In this document: positions 11,901-23,145 of the stretch, piece after piece
How the letters are laid out: each line of letters starts with the position of its first letter
How positions within the stretch are numbered: the first letter of the stretch is position 1
Assembly (NCBI GenBank): GCA_017311185.1
Contig: JAESUZ010004141.1
Location: forward strand, 1,054,001 to 1,118,000
Reading direction: 5' to 3'
Length of the DNA: 64,000 bases
DNA from: Proteles cristata cristata
Lineage: Eukaryota; Chordata; Mammalia; Carnivora; Hyaenidae
Made by a program: the position numbers and the translations under genes
The notes under the pieces: model-generated
What the model was told of the DNA's origin: nothing
What the model saw: only the letters and a program-made list of their open reading frames with translations
Database searches by the model: none

Positions 11901-14900
11901 AAAATTCCTCCATCAACCATATTCCACTCTGTAGCTGGCCTTGTTTCTCTCTTACTTTAAATAGCCAAACTTCTGGCAAGATTATCTGTATCACTTCCTT
12001 ACCTTCCATTCACTTTTTTACTAATTGCAGTCTGCCTCTGCCTCTGTTTCTCCATCAAGCTACTTTCACTGAGGTCACCAAACTCCCTGTTGCTAAATAT
12101 AATAGAGACTTTCTGGTCCTTGGTTTTCAACAGTGCAAAATCCAGCACAGTGCCTATTTATTACCTTTAGCTTGAAATGCTCTCCTGAGATTCTATGGCA
12201 TTCTTGGGGTTTTTTGTTTGTTTGTTTTTGCTTTTTTCTTCCTCTTTAGTTACTCTGTTCTTTTTTTTTTTTTTTTTTTTTTAGCTTTTTTCTGTCTCTG
12301 CTTTTTTTAAAATTAAGATTTTATTTTGGGGGTGCCTAGATGGCTCAGTCAGTTAAGCATCCGACTTCAGCTCAGGTCATGATCTCACCGTTCATGAGTT
12401 CAAGCCCTGTGTTGGGCTCTGTGGTGACAGCTCAGAGCCTGGGGCCTGCTTTGGATTCTGTGTCTCCCTCTCTCTGCCCCTCCCCAGTTCATGCTCTGTC
12501 TCTTTCTCAAAAACAAATAAACATTAAAAAAATTTATATATTCAGCCCAAATTTTCATCCCAAGCTCAGAACTCTATGTCCAAGAGTCCACTGGACATTT
12601 CTACTAGGATGTCCTACAGATAAGATCCAAAACTAAATTCATGCCTTCCTCTTGGCGCCACATACCCTACTTTCCCCTGCTTTTCCTCTTGTGTTTCCCA
12701 TTTAACAGAATGGTACAAATTGGCTAAGTGAAAAAATGTAGGCATCATCTCTTCTGTCTTTCTGTCCACCCACATCGAAATCTAGCCCCAACTGTGTCCT
12801 GTTGATTCTTTTAAGTGTTTCTAAAATCCATGCACAGCTCTTCATTGGCATCCACTGTGCCTACCTTAATCCACGCCACCATTATTTCTTACAGGGACTG
12901 TAATAATTGCCTCTTAATTGCCATCACCCCCTTTTTTTGTCCCCACATCAATTCTTTATACTGAAGCCATGAGAAATTAAAATTCAGTTTTAATTAAAGT
13001 TAAAATTCAGAGAGGTGACCATGTTATCTCTAAATTTTAACGGGGCACATAGCGACCCAGAATAAAACTTATATTTTCCAGATTTCCACGCAGTTGGTGT
13101 GACCAGATGACTAAATTCTAATGAGTGGAATATGAGTGGAGTTTATGTGTCCAACTACCAAGCAGAGACTTTAAACGGAATGGAGCTGTCTTCCTCTTAT
13201 TTTGAACCCTTTCTTGCTAGCTGGCATATGGACCCAGGAAGTATGGTAATGATTTTCAAGTATGTGAATGAATTCAACAACTTAGAGATACTGGAATAAC
13301 AAGAGAAAAAACTTGAGATCCCATCATCATCATGCGGTATCCAGCCATACTGATCCTAAACTTCCTACTTGGACTTGTATTTCATGGAAGCATTTTCTCC
13401 CTTATTCAGTTACTGAATAATTTTTGGGTCTCTTTGTTACAGCAAACTGGTCTGTATCCCAGGTCATACATATTATGCTTACTGAATCCCCATTATCCCA
13501 AAGATAAGATCCAAATTCCCTATCTTGGAATAAAGGAAGCTTCTTTATCTGCACCCTATTTATCATTCTTCTCTCCTCATTCTCCTATCCCATTCTGAAT
13601 TACTTCTAGTTGTTCAGACATGCCATGCTTTCTTTTACATCTTGGCCTTTGCATGAGGTCTTCTCCCTGCCCACAATACCTACTTTTCGCTAACCACTAT
13701 TCACTCTTTAAGTCTGTCCCTCCTTCAGAGTGCCCTCCCAGAATCTACTGGACTGAATTAGGCGCCATTTCCTTGTGTTCCCTTAGCATGCTGTGCTAAC
13801 ACTTAACATACCATATTCTAACCGCCTTCCTCAGTGGCTGCTTCTGCCTGGAGAAACCATGTTTTGCTCACCACTGTATCCTACTGTGTAACATACCACC
13901 TGGGATACAGATGCCAATATTTACTGAAATAAATAAATGGAGAGCAAAGCAATCTTTAAGAAACGTGAGGAGTTATAGGTCAGTTATATTTCAGTAAAAA
14001 GCTGGGGGAAAAAGACACATAAGAAAATAGTATTTTAAAGTTGATATTTTGTACTTCAAGTACAGTAAGGATCACCTTAAGGATGGGGAAAGTGCTATTT
14101 TTAAGGAAAAATATGAGAAACTAATCGCCTTTAATAACATGGGGTCTGTTAGAGGATGGTAGACCAGACATGGCTCTTGTCCAGAAGAACAAGAACTGGG
14201 TACATCCTCATCTTAATAAGACCTAATGACTCAGCTTCATTATTCTCCTTGCTGTACCCTCCCGTGTCTCCTCTATTTCCAAAAATCTCTGCCACCTGGG
14301 AGCCTCCTGGGCTTCTTCCCAAAACGTTTCTGAGACAGAGGTTGAAGGAAAGTTTTCTTGATTTTGGACAACTCTCTTGTTTCAATCCCCTTTTCCTCCA
14401 GAGAATCCATGACCTCCTGATAATCTTTGGATCTCTGTAATAAGCGAAGTCTATTTTGTAGATTCTAAGAGTTAGAGAAGTCCCTAAGGTGTAGAGAGAA
14501 GCATATTTTGTTAGAGGTTCTTCTCTGTATCTCTTATGGTCATCTTTATTCCAAGGCTGTCATTTTGCACCCACATTCCTCTGAAGGAAGATTAGTTTCT
14601 CAAATAGTCTGGTACCAGTTTCTCTCAGTTGAGAATGAGGACATGGGTGTGTCTGAGAGACGCTTACTCAAATAGCTACTTATTTTGCAAAGAAAGGGAA
14701 ATAAATTTATACTTTACCATCACCGTCACCTAAAGGGAAAAAAAGAAAAACAAAATATGTTAAACTCTATATTTCAATTAGGAATCTTCTCTTGCCCTAC
14801 AATTTTATGACTCTTCTGTTACTCCCCAATATTTAACTACTAATTTACCAGTGATGGCCTTTGTGGGCCTCCATCAGAAATTTTATATAATCATGCCATA

Positions 14901-15625
14901 AGTCCCATAAAACGGAGCTCATTAGACTTAGTGCGGTCTCAGCTAAATTAGATATAAAACTCAAATCCAGGCTTTACAAATTTAAATCTTTACCTAAAAG
15001 GAAATTTTGTAAAGTGATAGATATACTCTTAAGTTTATGGTTTCAATGGACAGCCATCTAGGGACTTTCTGTGAAGCTTTCAAGTGAAGCCAAACTTTCA
15101 AATGGATCCAAACTGCCCACAGATGAATCATTAGAATCTGTTTTTATTTGTCAAGTATGTTTACATAAACTGGCATAACCCACTAATGGAACTGTATATA
15201 TAAGGTATTTCTGATATGATTTACCAGTTTGTTGTGGGAAATTATTTTCCCTGCGTGTACCCAATTTTGTGCGATTTCATCAGGTGCACCTGCAGCCACA
15301 TTATAGATTGGCTCCTGCTAGCTAAAGTGCCAGGACACGTGGTTAGACAAGGTGTTAGGACATTGGACATATTTTGGTTAATTTCTAGAGGCCCAGTTGT
15401 TTTTTTTTTTTCCAGAGAGGAGTGTCATTGGTATTACAACAGAATTTGGTGACAAAAAAGAGGCACTTCATAGTTTATCTCACAACATCTTTTCTAAATG
15501 AATACATTTATCTGAACCCTTATCTGACCTATTGCTTTAGACTTACCTACAAAGTAGAGTGTATTGTTAATAAACTTCATTCCCACAAAGTTGATGCAGT
15601 CATCTTCTACTGGTATAACAGCCAT
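5761..15625 (-). CDS. IL18: Interleukin-18 precursor (pro-IL-18), complete coding region in 5 exons
   Basis: IL-18 is an IL-1-family cytokine made as a leaderless cytosolic precursor, cut by caspase-1 and released to induce interferon-gamma in T and NK cells. Coding exons on the minus strand are 15625-15547, 14729-14718, 10163-10029, 9075-8942 and 5982-5761 (79, 12, 135, 134 and 222 nt). They total 582 nt, or 193 residues plus TAG, the same length as human IL-18. All introns are GT-AG and all phases join. There is no signal peptide, as expected. The caspase-1 site is conserved: LESD36 followed by YFGK. The C-terminal exon carries [12 protein letters not shown] and GYFLACKKE, typical of IL-18. 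Several residues differ from what I recall for human, for example MAVIPVEDD at the N-terminus, but no stop or frameshift is present. Odd: a young L1 sits at the exon 4 donor. Confidence 0.97.
6101..6124. repeat. (CAAA)n microsatellite
   Basis: Six units of AAAC in IL18 intron 5. Confidence 0.9.
6130..8100. other. IL18 intron 5, unrecognised single-copy-looking sequence
   Basis: About 2 kb without any SINE, L1 or exon that I recognise. An AATAAA stands at about 8060. It may include very old diverged repeats. Confidence 0.4.
8115..8337 (-). repeat. Antisense carnivore SINE, young subfamily
   Basis: TTTCTAGGAGAGAGAG tail and CCACCCAGGCGCCCC head. The flanks share ATATTCTCTTTTTT. Confidence 0.93.
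8685..8870 (+). repeat. Carnivore SINE
   Basis: Head GGGGCACCTGGGTGGCTCA, CT-rich part, then an AAATAAATAAATAAAC A-tail. Confidence 0.93.
8942..9075 (-). CDS. IL18: IL18 exon 5
   Basis: The acceptor is ATTTCAG before ATAATGCATCC and the donor is TTTAAG|GTAAG. The translation includes [14 protein letters not shown] and [11 protein letters not shown], matching the core of the IL-18 beta-trefoil. Asp is split with exon 4 (G|AT). Confidence 0.96.
9076..9865. other. IL18 intron 4, no feature recognised
   Basis: AT-rich intron sequence between exon 5 and the L1 at 9868; no repeat or exon was identified. Confidence 0.4.
9868..10025 (+). repeat. 5'-truncated carnivore L1 3' end touching the IL18 exon 4 donor
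   Basis: GAACAAACTGAGG, GATGAGCACTGGGTGTTATATGG, AATAAA at 9999-10004 and 13 A (10013-10025) are the carnivore L1 3' end. It stops 3 bp from the exon. I see no target duplication. Confidence 0.9.
10029..10163 (-). CDS. IL18: IL18 exon 4, holds the caspase-1 cleavage site
   Basis: The acceptor is GTAG before AAAACCTGG. The donor is TGCACAG|GTA followed at once by a T-run that is the reverse complement of an L1 poly(A) tail. The exon is 135 nt and encodes [16 protein letters not shown] onward. Skipping it would keep the frame but remove the cleavage site and 45 codons. Confidence 0.96.
10379..10586 (-). repeat. Antisense carnivore SINE
   Basis: TTTATTTATTTTTGAGAGAAGG tail side and GCCACCCAGGTGCCCC head. 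The flanks share TCTACAGTC/TCTATAGTC. Confidence 0.93.
10590..11270. other. IL18 intron 3, no clear feature
   Basis: A pyrimidine-rich segment with no recognised exon. A local duplication of CCACCAGTCAATTTCCT occurs near 11060-11100. Confidence 0.4.
11270..11640 (+). repeat. Ancient L1 3'-end fragment, diverged
   Basis: Recalls old L1 ends (AACTGGAAACAATTTAAATGAC, GCTCTTACTATGAAGATCATG, ATAATAAACATAC). The family is uncertain. Confidence 0.45.
11670..11886 (-). repeat. Antisense carnivore SINE
   Basis: Target duplication TCATTTTTGGATT (11657-11669, 11887-11899). The head is GCCATCCAGGCGCCCC. Confidence 0.95.
12328..12533 (+). repeat. Carnivore SINE
   Basis: Head GGGGGTGCCTAGATGGCTCAG, body ending CAAAAACAAATAAACATT. 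It lies just after a T-run at 12261-12282. Confidence 0.93.
12560..13935 (+). repeat. Diverged L2-like sequence, partly interrupted
   Basis: Ordered L2-like words: TTGGCCTTTGCATGAGGTCTTCTCC (split in text), CCCTCCTTCAGAGTGCCCTCC, and an end resembling ...TATTTACTGAAATAAATAAATGG. The part 12960-13480 is not recognised. Confidence 0.5.
13940..14717. other. IL18 intron 3, unrecognised
   Basis: No exon or recognised repeat. Overlapping open frames exist on both strands at 14149-14440 but have no splice or start support. Confidence 0.4.
14718..14729 (-). CDS. IL18: IL18 exon 3, 12-nt micro-exon
   Basis: Twelve bases, GTGACGGTGATG, lie between CCCTTTAG and GTAAAGTA on the minus strand. The exon supplies Gly-Asp-Gly-Asp plus the first base of Glu31, where human has Ala-Glu-Asp-Asp as I recall. 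A human isoform lacking these four residues is known, so the micro-exon is expected. Confidence 0.93.
14730..15546. other. IL18 intron 2, no repeat recognised
   Basis: Ordinary intron sequence between the micro-exon and exon 2; a short T-run lies near 15400. Confidence 0.4.
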
Positions 15626-15633
15626 CTTTATTC
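15547..15633 (-). CDS. IL18: IL18 exon 2 with the start codon
   Basis: The acceptor CATTAG is followed by GAATAAAG and the ATG at 15625-15623. The exon encodes [17 protein letters not shown] and onward, and ends GTAG|GTAAGT. The 8-nt leader matches the human exon 2 leader as I recall it. Confidence 0.95.
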
Positions 15634-16820
15634 CTAATGAAAGCAAAGAGTCCTTTGTGAAAAGGCAATGTTTTTTTTCCGTTTACACCTCTGCTGACAG
15701 CAGAGAGCCCAGTGTGGGGCTTGAACTCTACTTACTACCTTATACTACACCTACAAATTCAGAAGCCAGTGTATCACCCAGTATGCTGATGAACACTTAG
15801 GACATTTAATAAACGCTTGGGTCTTCAGCTTATGAGTACACATGTTCAAATGTTCTCTTGTAAACCAACAGATGTTTGGAATCTAGAAAGCATCTTCTCA
15901 TAAGACAGTGTTACAAAGGATGGATAAGTGGCCCACTACTGAACTGAAATATTGTCCTAGTATCTTGGAGGAAATATATTATCAATATACATATAGGATG
16001 CTTGTCACGCAACTATGGATTGGCTCTATCTCTGTCTTACAACCAATTGGTTCACGTGCATGGGAGACTGAAGCTTTGTGACTTCATTGTCAAAGTGCCT
16101 TTGTCTGGGTTTCTATATCTGAGAAATTTGTGAACTTAGATGGGAAAAAATTCACATATTTATTTTCACCAACTTCTAAATTTTTTTAATGTTTATTTAT
16201 TTTTGAAAGATGATTAAGAGGCCCGACTGCAGAGTTCACCAGTACATTGGGTTCCTGAGGGTAGTTATGGTTGAGGCTCTAAGGCAGGTGGCTGGTTCAC
16301 AGTTGTCTTTGGCATACAGAGGAGTATTTAAGTCAAAGCTTAGAGGTAGAGAACTGACTCAAATTTTTTTCTGACATGGTGTGCTGAGGCTAAACATATG
16401 TGGTAGAAGAAGCCAGAAATTAAAACCCAGTTAAAAAACTTAATCCAAATTAAGTTAACCATTTGTCAGTTGTGGCTACTGAACAGTTCTATCTAGGTTC
16501 AGTTCCTTATACACGTACAAATGTGGATAGTTATCAAATTTATGTAGATATATAATATACAAGCATATATTTATATAATTTCGTATGTATGAAATAATGG
16601 CAAGGTGGTCTTCTCCACAAGCTTTAACGTTATGTAATGCATTCATATTTTTAGAAAATAATGTATTTGAAAAGCCCTAAATAGTATATGCAAGAATTGG
16701 ATGAAACTACTAGTATTTACTCCTGTGAGTATTTATTTAGTCAGTGAGTGAATGGGTTTAGAGGACATGGTAACCTTAAAAATAATAATGTTACACAATA
16801 TTTGAAATCATACATCAGTT
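15634..16820. other. IL18 intron 1, 3' part
   Basis: Only a SINE-tail scrap (about 16179-16213, TTTTTTTAATGTTTATTTAT) is recognised. The rest shows nothing clear. Confidence 0.4.
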
Positions 16821-17160
16821 AATTATTGAGCATGCACTACATAACAGTCATGGAGCTAGAAAGCTGAAAAACACAATACTTACCCTCCAATTACTCAGAG
16901 TCTAGTGAGAGACAAATATATAAACAATTACGAAATAGTATAATGAATGCTGTTCAGAGCTGTATTTACAAGATATCCTCTCTTTCTGCCTGGTGGTGTT
17001 GAAGAAGACTTCTTAGAGGAAGTGATAATCGTGCTGCCTTGAAAGAGAGACAGGCATTTTCAAGGCCAGGGGAAGAGCTTTCCACAAAGAGGGAAGAGCA
17101 TGAGCAAAAGCCAGAAGCAGGGAATTTTGAGAAAATCTTGCTTGTTGGAGCCTCATCACT
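16820..17160 (-). repeat. L2-like antisense fragment
   Basis: Words such as TGAGCATGCACTACATAAC, AGGAAGTGATAATCGTGC and CAAAGAGGGAAGAGCATGAGC match the usual antisense L2 layout. Confidence 0.5.
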
Positions 17161-17574
17161 TTTACTGCAGTTAATGCAAATGCAGCCCCATTGGGTAGGA
17201 AGAAAACATTTCTGAAGATCTCACATAGTTCAAGATTAACTGTTCCTTGGGAGTAAATGTAAAAGCATGTAAAGAGATATCCTCAGAGTACATAAATCTA
17301 CAACAACCAGAGTGTATTCTTGCTTTCTTTCTTTGTTTTAACTTTCTCAGCATTATAGCTAATGCTTTGCATAGCACTCTCTCCACACATTCTATTATGG
17401 CGGTACTTTGGCCTTTTTATCATTCTTTTCTGGCATCTGTTTTTTCAACTTTTTGGGAAAATATTTATTTGGAGGTGTTTTTCAGCACAAGCAGTAATAA
17501 TACCTCTCAGCTCTTTGATGACATTACTATCAAATATAAAAATATTTAAAATTATGATAGTAGTGAATATTTAA

Positions 17575-17785
17575 ATTTTTAAAAATGTTTATTTATTTTT
17601 GAGAGACAGAGACAGAGTGCGAGGAGGGGAGGGGCAGAGAGAGAGGGAGACACAGAATCCAAACAGGCTCCAGGCTCGAAGCTGTCAGCACAGAGCCCAA
17701 TACGGGGCTCAAACTCAAGAACTGTGAGATTGTGACCTGAGCCAGAGTTGGATGCTCAACCAACTGAGCCACCCAGGCGGCCCAG
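17575..17785 (-). repeat. Antisense carnivore SINE
   Basis: TTTATTTATTTTTGAGAGACAG side and GCCACCCAGGCGGCCC head in IL18 intron 1. Confidence 0.93.
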
Positions 17786-18035
17786 CAATGAATTGTGAAT
17801 TTAAATATAGCATAAATAGTGAATTTAAAAATAGCATAACAATAACCGTTATGTCTCAAGAGTAACCTAGCTTACATGATAACAACATGGAAGCAGATAA
17901 TTCCATCAAGTTAACAGCTTGAGTGTTAACAGCTCATGACTCACTTGGCCTACCAGCTTTGAAATTACATCATTCTAGATAAACTAATTTTGAGGAGTTC
18001 ACATATTTCCATTTTGCCTATAAAGTGAGGCTGTT

Positions 18036-18240
18036 ACTGGTCTGCCTGGGTGTCTCAGTCAGTTAAGTGTCCGATTCTTGGTTTCAGCTCAGGTCATCAT
18101 CTCACGGTTTCACTCATGGTTTCGTGAGTTCAGGCCTCGGATCGGGCTTTGTGCCAGCAGCCTGGAGTCCACTTAAGATTCTCTCCCTCCCCCTCTCTCT
18201 GCCCCTCCCCAACTTGTACTGTCTCTGTCTCTCTCAAAAT
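18036..18240 (+). repeat. Older carnivore SINE
   Basis: Diverged head CTGCCTGGGTGTCTCAGTC, tRNA-like body and CTCTCTCAAAATTAC end. Confidence 0.85.
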
Positions 18241-18309
18241 TACATTATAATGTAATTCTATATTACATTAGCTGGTTCCGCCTAGTTCAATTCACATAAA
18301 ATGCATCTT

Positions 18310-18640
18310 GCAATGTAGTTCAGTTGGACACAAGCTTGTAAAGGAGAGTCCGATTATAAAGGCCTTGCTTAAGTAGACTAAAGAGTTTGAATTGTTTTTC
18401 TGAAAAAATACTGACTCTCTTTAAGTAGGAGAAAAACATGGTCAAATTTATGTTTTACAAAGCTCACCCTGGCAGCTATGTAGAGGGTGGACTTGATGGG
18501 GCAAGACTGGACAGATCCTAGAAAACCACCTCAGAAGCAATTTTAAGAGTTAAAGTAACAACTGATGAAGCTACAAACTAAGGTAGTGGCTGTGGGGACA
18601 AAAGCACTGGATGGATTCAAGAGACATGAAATAGCAGGAT
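18310..18640 (-). repeat. Old L2-like antisense fragment
   Basis: Words such as GAGAAAAACATGGTCAAATT, CTCACCCTGGCAGCTATG and GGATGGATTCAAGAGACATG follow a familiar ancient repeat order. It probably resumes after the SINE at 18854. The family is uncertain. Confidence 0.45.
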
Positions 18641-18853
18641 TTTTTTTTAAATGTTTTATTTATTTCTAGGAGAGAGAGAGACAGTGTGAGTAGGGGAGGG
18701 TCAGAGAGAGAGGGAGTCACAGGCTGAAACAGGCTCCAGGCTCTGAGCTGGCAGTCAGCACAGAGCCCGACGCGGGGCTCGAACCCATGAACCACAAGAT
18801 CATGACCTGAGCGAAAGTCGGACGCTCAACCGACTAAGCCACCCAGGCGCCCC
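18640..18853 (-). repeat. Antisense carnivore SINE, young subfamily
   Basis: TTTCTAGGAGAGAGAG tail side and GCCACCCAGGCGCCCC head; nearly free of decay. Confidence 0.94.
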
Positions 18854-18859
18854 TAGATG

Positions 18860-19650
18860 AATTTTTTTTTAAAGCTAATTGGCTGTAGATCAAATGGAAG
18901 AAGGAGGAACTGCGGGTGACTTCAAAGTTGCTGGCTTGGGCAGTTTGTTGAGTGGTAACCTCATTATAACTAAGGAAAAAGAGAATGACAGGCCCGAGTG
19001 GAAAATAATTAGTTCAGTTTTGTAAATCTAAGAGAAGTGTCACAGAAGACAAGGGAGAAAGGAGCTTTAAGGAGGAACTGCTTGAAATCAGAAGCCACAG
19101 AGCCCACAATTTAGGTACAAGCTCAAACTTGTTTATCAGGTTAGGAAGGTTTGGTGTTGGTAGAACAGTTTGGGGAATGTGAGGGAACAGAAGCACCATG
19201 ACAAAGATCTAGGGCAGAATCGGGTGGGGAAAAAGCAAGATGGCTAATACGAACTTTTTTTAGGGAGTCGGGCCAAAAAGCGAAGACAGAGTGGCAGTTT
19301 CTAGAACCTACAAATTTCAGTTTCTGGCTCCAGACCCACAGTTCCAGCTCTTGGACAGACTAATGAATTACTTTCCAAAACATGCCCAAATAACCCGTCT
19401 GAGACGGAAACCCGGGAGTCCCCCAGTCCTTTGTCTAACCTGCCTCACAAATACTGTAGATTATAACTCACAAATGTCTCTAGAACTTGGCATCTCCTCT
19501 CCATCTCCACCAGCGCTGTTTTAAGTCCAGCCCTCATCACTTCCGGCATCTTCTCTGTAATGCTCCTCGACCTGGTTTTGTGGCTTCCAGACTCTCCCCA
19601 GCTCCATACTGTTGCCAGTGACATTTCCCCAGCCAGGCTGTAACTTCCCT
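18860..19650. other. IL18 intron 1, no clear feature
   Basis: Begins with the likely continuation of the old fragment at 18310. No exon was recognised. Confidence 0.4.
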
Positions 19651-19960
19651 GCTTTCCTTTGCCTGCCAGATCCTTTATTCTTCACCTTTTCAGTCCCAGC
19701 TCAAACATTTTCTCTGTGAAGACCTCCCTGACTCCTCCATTCCTACCTAATCATTCTCTCCTCAGTGCCCCGCACTACACCTATGCCCACTTATCTCAAA
19801 TAGATCTTACTATACTGAATGAGATTATTTTGATTACAAATGGACTGCCCAGCTTCAATCTGAGTTTCTTTAAGATGAATTGTCCTTTTTTTCTTGAATC
19901 TTCCATACCTGAAAAGAAGTTTATATTCATCAGGGGTTCAATCAATGTTAAAGGAATAAA
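19650..19960 (+). repeat. L2-like sense fragment
   Basis: AGCTCAAACATTTTCTCTGTGAAG, then CCTCCCTGACTCC (words split in text), is the usual L2 ORF-end region. Confidence 0.6.
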
Positions 19961-20519
19961 TGTCTGCTATGAAAAACCTTGTTGCCATGACAGCAGTGTG
20001 TAAAGGAGCTGGTAGAATTTTTTTGTCTTAAAACCTTCACTCCCTCTGAAAGCCAGTGAGAAAGAGAAAGAAAGTGAGGAAAATTTGAAACACATTTAAA
20101 GGAAAAAAAAAAACCCACCACAGTAACCTCTATAATATTCTCCCTCTTCTTCTTTTTTTTTTTTTCTGTAGTGGTTTCTTTTTTATTTCATGTGCTTATT
20201 TTGAATCTTTTTTCTTACCACTCTTCTTGTGAGATCTCAATACATCTATAATAACCCTTTTTTTCTTTTTCTTTTCCTGTCTCATCTGTATTCCTTTGCC
20301 TTCCTACTCTAGTCTGTGAAAATTATAGTTCCCATTGGATAAAGATACTTATTTCATCTAAAATTTTCAGATTAGATGTTTTCTTCTTCTAAAGTTACAA
20401 ACCACCTCAAAATGACCCTCCAGGAATATGCAAATGGCAATTGGTTCTTCCAAACAAAAACAGTTTTTGTTATACAAGCTTTGGAGACTAGCCAGAAGCC
20501 AGTGAATGGTAGAAAATCA

Positions 20520-20650
20520 TGATGGGAATGAGGTCACATGCTTTGCAATCTTCTCTGGGGCAAGTCACTTAATTTTGATGGTCTCAGTTTCCTCATTTGG
20601 ACAAAGAGGAAGTTGAATGGTTAACATTATAGGTGTTATCCAGCTTCAGT
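20520..20650 (+). repeat. MIR-like fragment
   Basis: CAAGTCACTTAATTTTGATGG and CAGTTTCCTCATTTGGAC resemble the MIR core. Confidence 0.6.
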
Positions 20651-20820
20651 ATTCTAATTCTAGATTTTAGCTAAGGCTGCAAGGAGAGAAACCTTTATAC
20701 GTGGCAAATACCCTCATAAACACTTCTTCATAACTCTAACACAACACGTATTAATTGAATATGTATCAAATAGCCAGTACTGTTAAGCCATAGGAGTTTA
20801 AAAACATACTGTTAAAGGAA

Positions 20821-21238
20821 TGCTACTTGGCAATGAGAAGGAATGAAATCATGCCATTTGCAGCAACATGGATGGAACTGGAAGGTATTATTCTGTGTGA
20901 AATAAGCCAGAGAAGGACAGATATCTTATGTTTTCACTCATATGTGGATCTTGAGGAACTTAACAGAAGACCATGGAGGAAGGGAAGGGGAAAACATAGT
21001 TATAGACAAAAAGGGAGGGAGGCAAACCATAAGACACTCTTAAATGCAATGAACAAACTGAGGGTGGATAGGGAGCGGTGGGGGAGAGGGGAAAATGGGT
21101 GATAGGCATTGAGGAAGGCACTTGTTGGGATGAGCATTGGGTATTGTATGTAAGTGATGAACCACGGGAATCTACCCCCCAAAACCAAGAGCACACTTTA
21201 CACACTGTATGTTAGCCAATTTGACAATAAATTATATT

Positions 21239-21240
<2 letters not shown>
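20821..21240 (+). repeat. Carnivore L1 3' end
   Basis: ORF2 end (GCAACATGGATGGAACTGG, TCACTCATATGTGGATCTTG) and 3' UTR to AATTTGACAATAAATTATAT. Flanking CATACTGTTA/CATACTATTA may be the target duplication. Confidence 0.9.

Positions 21241-21270
<30 letters not shown>
21241..21270. repeat. (CA)n microsatellite at the L1 tail
   Basis: About 15 CA units directly after the L1 3' end. Confidence 0.95.
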
Positions 21271-21273
<3 letters not shown>

Positions 21274-21274
21274 T

Positions 21275-21905
21275 ATTAGAATGTCTGAAAAGCAATTTGA
21301 ATTTGAAAAGCAATCATGTTTATCCTTGCTGTGGACTTCAATTCTGTGGCATAGACACAGGATGAAATGAGGAAGCATACTGCCTAATTCCCTAAAATCA
21401 GGTACGTAGTCATCTTGGTAGCAGCAAGATGAAAATCTAACTATTCAGTTCTAGAAATGATTTTGTTCTTGAAAATGTTGCCATTTCATGAATGTATGAA
21501 TGTGGACGTGGCAGAGGTGGGATGGAAGAAGACCGAGGTAAAAATTTAGGTAAATAATAGGTGTATGATAATAGGTGTAATATAATGATAATAGGTGTAT
21601 ATATAACCAATGGCTGAATACAGACTCAAAGGAAAAAGCCAAAATGGAACTGATGTAGAACTCCTGTGTGAAAAGGAGAATTGAATTTAACCTTAAAGAA
21701 TGCTTATGATTTAAATAGATGGAAAAGGACATGGAAGAGCATTTATATGATCATTAAAACAATGTTGTAATGGAGGGTGGACTTCATGAATGGTGCCATT
21801 TTTTTGCACTGTGGTAGAATAATCCTGCTGTCCTGCAAGGAACTCAAGGTAGGCTGGGGTTAGAGAGGGCTTTGGAAGTCACTAGAAGAATGTGATGTCA
21901 TTTAC
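21275..21905. other. IL18 intron 1, no feature recognised
   Basis: Contains a small local repeat of TAATAGGTGTA units near 21555-21600; otherwise nothing clear. Confidence 0.4.
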
Positions 21906-22021
21906 TTTTTTTTAAGTTTATTTATTTTTCTTAGTAATCTCTACACCCAACATGGAGCTCGAACTCATGACCCCAAGATCAAGAGTTGCATGCTCTTCCT
22001 AGTGAGCCAGCCAGGTGTCCC
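21906..22021 (-). repeat. Short older-type antisense SINE
   Basis: AGTAATCTCTACACCCAACA through GAGCCAGCCAGGTGTCCC. Confidence 0.85.
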
Positions 22022-22513
22022 AGAAAAATGTGAATTTAATCTCACAGGCAATAGGAATGCAGATTACTGAGCCAGCAAGTGCATTATGAAAAAGATAGAG
22101 ACAGGCTCTGACACTACTGTAAAAATTCATGTACGAATTCATGGAAGAATTTATAATATTCCTCCAGGGATATTATGAACAAGCCAGGTTAAAAAAGATA
22201 TCTTGGAGGAAGATTTAAAAGAACTTGAAATAGCTGGACATAGACAAAAAGAAAAGAGGAGTTTAAGGGGGTCCTAATTTTTCTTATTTGTACCTCAAAA
22301 TAGAGATATTAATTTAGCCCTTTCCTTATTGTGAAATAAATTTCTCCTGAGGAATGTTATAATTTCATCCACTGTAGCCCAGCTAAGGGTGCTGATTCAG
22401 ATTCCGTCAAGAGGATCAACCTTTGGCAAAAATTGTTTGTTTGCTTTTGGAATCATGGATTCAGAGTTGAGACCCTTGTTGAAGAGAAGCTTACTTATTT
22501 TATTGTTCTAAAG

Positions 22514-22955
22514 CAGCAATTCTCAAGGGCCTCTTGATGTCAAAGCTATTTTCATAATAATTCCAAGCAGTCATTAGTCTATTTCATCCTCATTCTCTGA
22601 TGTGTATACAGTACAGTTTACCAGAGGCTACGTTCTGTGCGATGTCGCATAGATTAAATGCAGAAGCAGATAAAAACGCAACTGTCTTCCATTAAGCCAG
22701 ATGTGAAAGAGATTCATAAAGATGAAAAACAATGTCACTCTTCACAGATTTTTACAAATGTATGGTTATTTATAATTAAAAATGTTATTTATGGTGACCT
22801 GTGATGTGCTTACTGTTATTTTGAAATAAGTTGAATTTCTAGTAAAGTAAATGACAGGGATACAAGTAACCTAGGGAAACAAACATTTTTCAGGGTCCTC
22901 AATAAGTTTTAGGAATGGAAAGAGGTCACAGGACCAAAAAGTTTGAGAACGTTTG
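22514..22955. mobile_element. Old non-autonomous hAT DNA transposon
   Basis: Terminal inverted repeats CAGCAATTCTCAA and TTGAGAACGTTTG face each other over about 440 bp. The flanking 8-mers TTCTAAAG and CTCAAAAG agree at 6 of 8 positions, fitting a decayed 8-bp duplication. Inside are AGAGGCTACGTTCTGTGCGA-type words known from old hAT elements. Confidence 0.7.
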
Positions 22956-23145
22956 CTCAAAAGTGATACTCTCCAACATTGGTTAAAAGAGAAAGTTCCC
23001 ACTCTAACTTTGCTATGTTCCCTATGTTACAGACTGCTCATCATAGTGATGTCAGAGGACCTAAATTCCTTTCAGTTGCTTTTCTAGTTTATTTACTTCT
23101 AAAACCATGTCTCATTTCTAAATAAAAAGAAATGGTATTTCTTAC

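Noticed and set aside
11657..11920. Recurrent open frames with peptides like [14 protein letters not shown] (also near 12340, 17593, 24293, 36498, 39971, 61341, 62880)
   Set aside because: They are translations of carnivore SINEs, repeat with the element and have no splice or start support.
14149..14440. Frames open on both strands in IL18 intron 3
   Set aside because: No recognisable protein, no splice sites and no neighbouring exon that fits.
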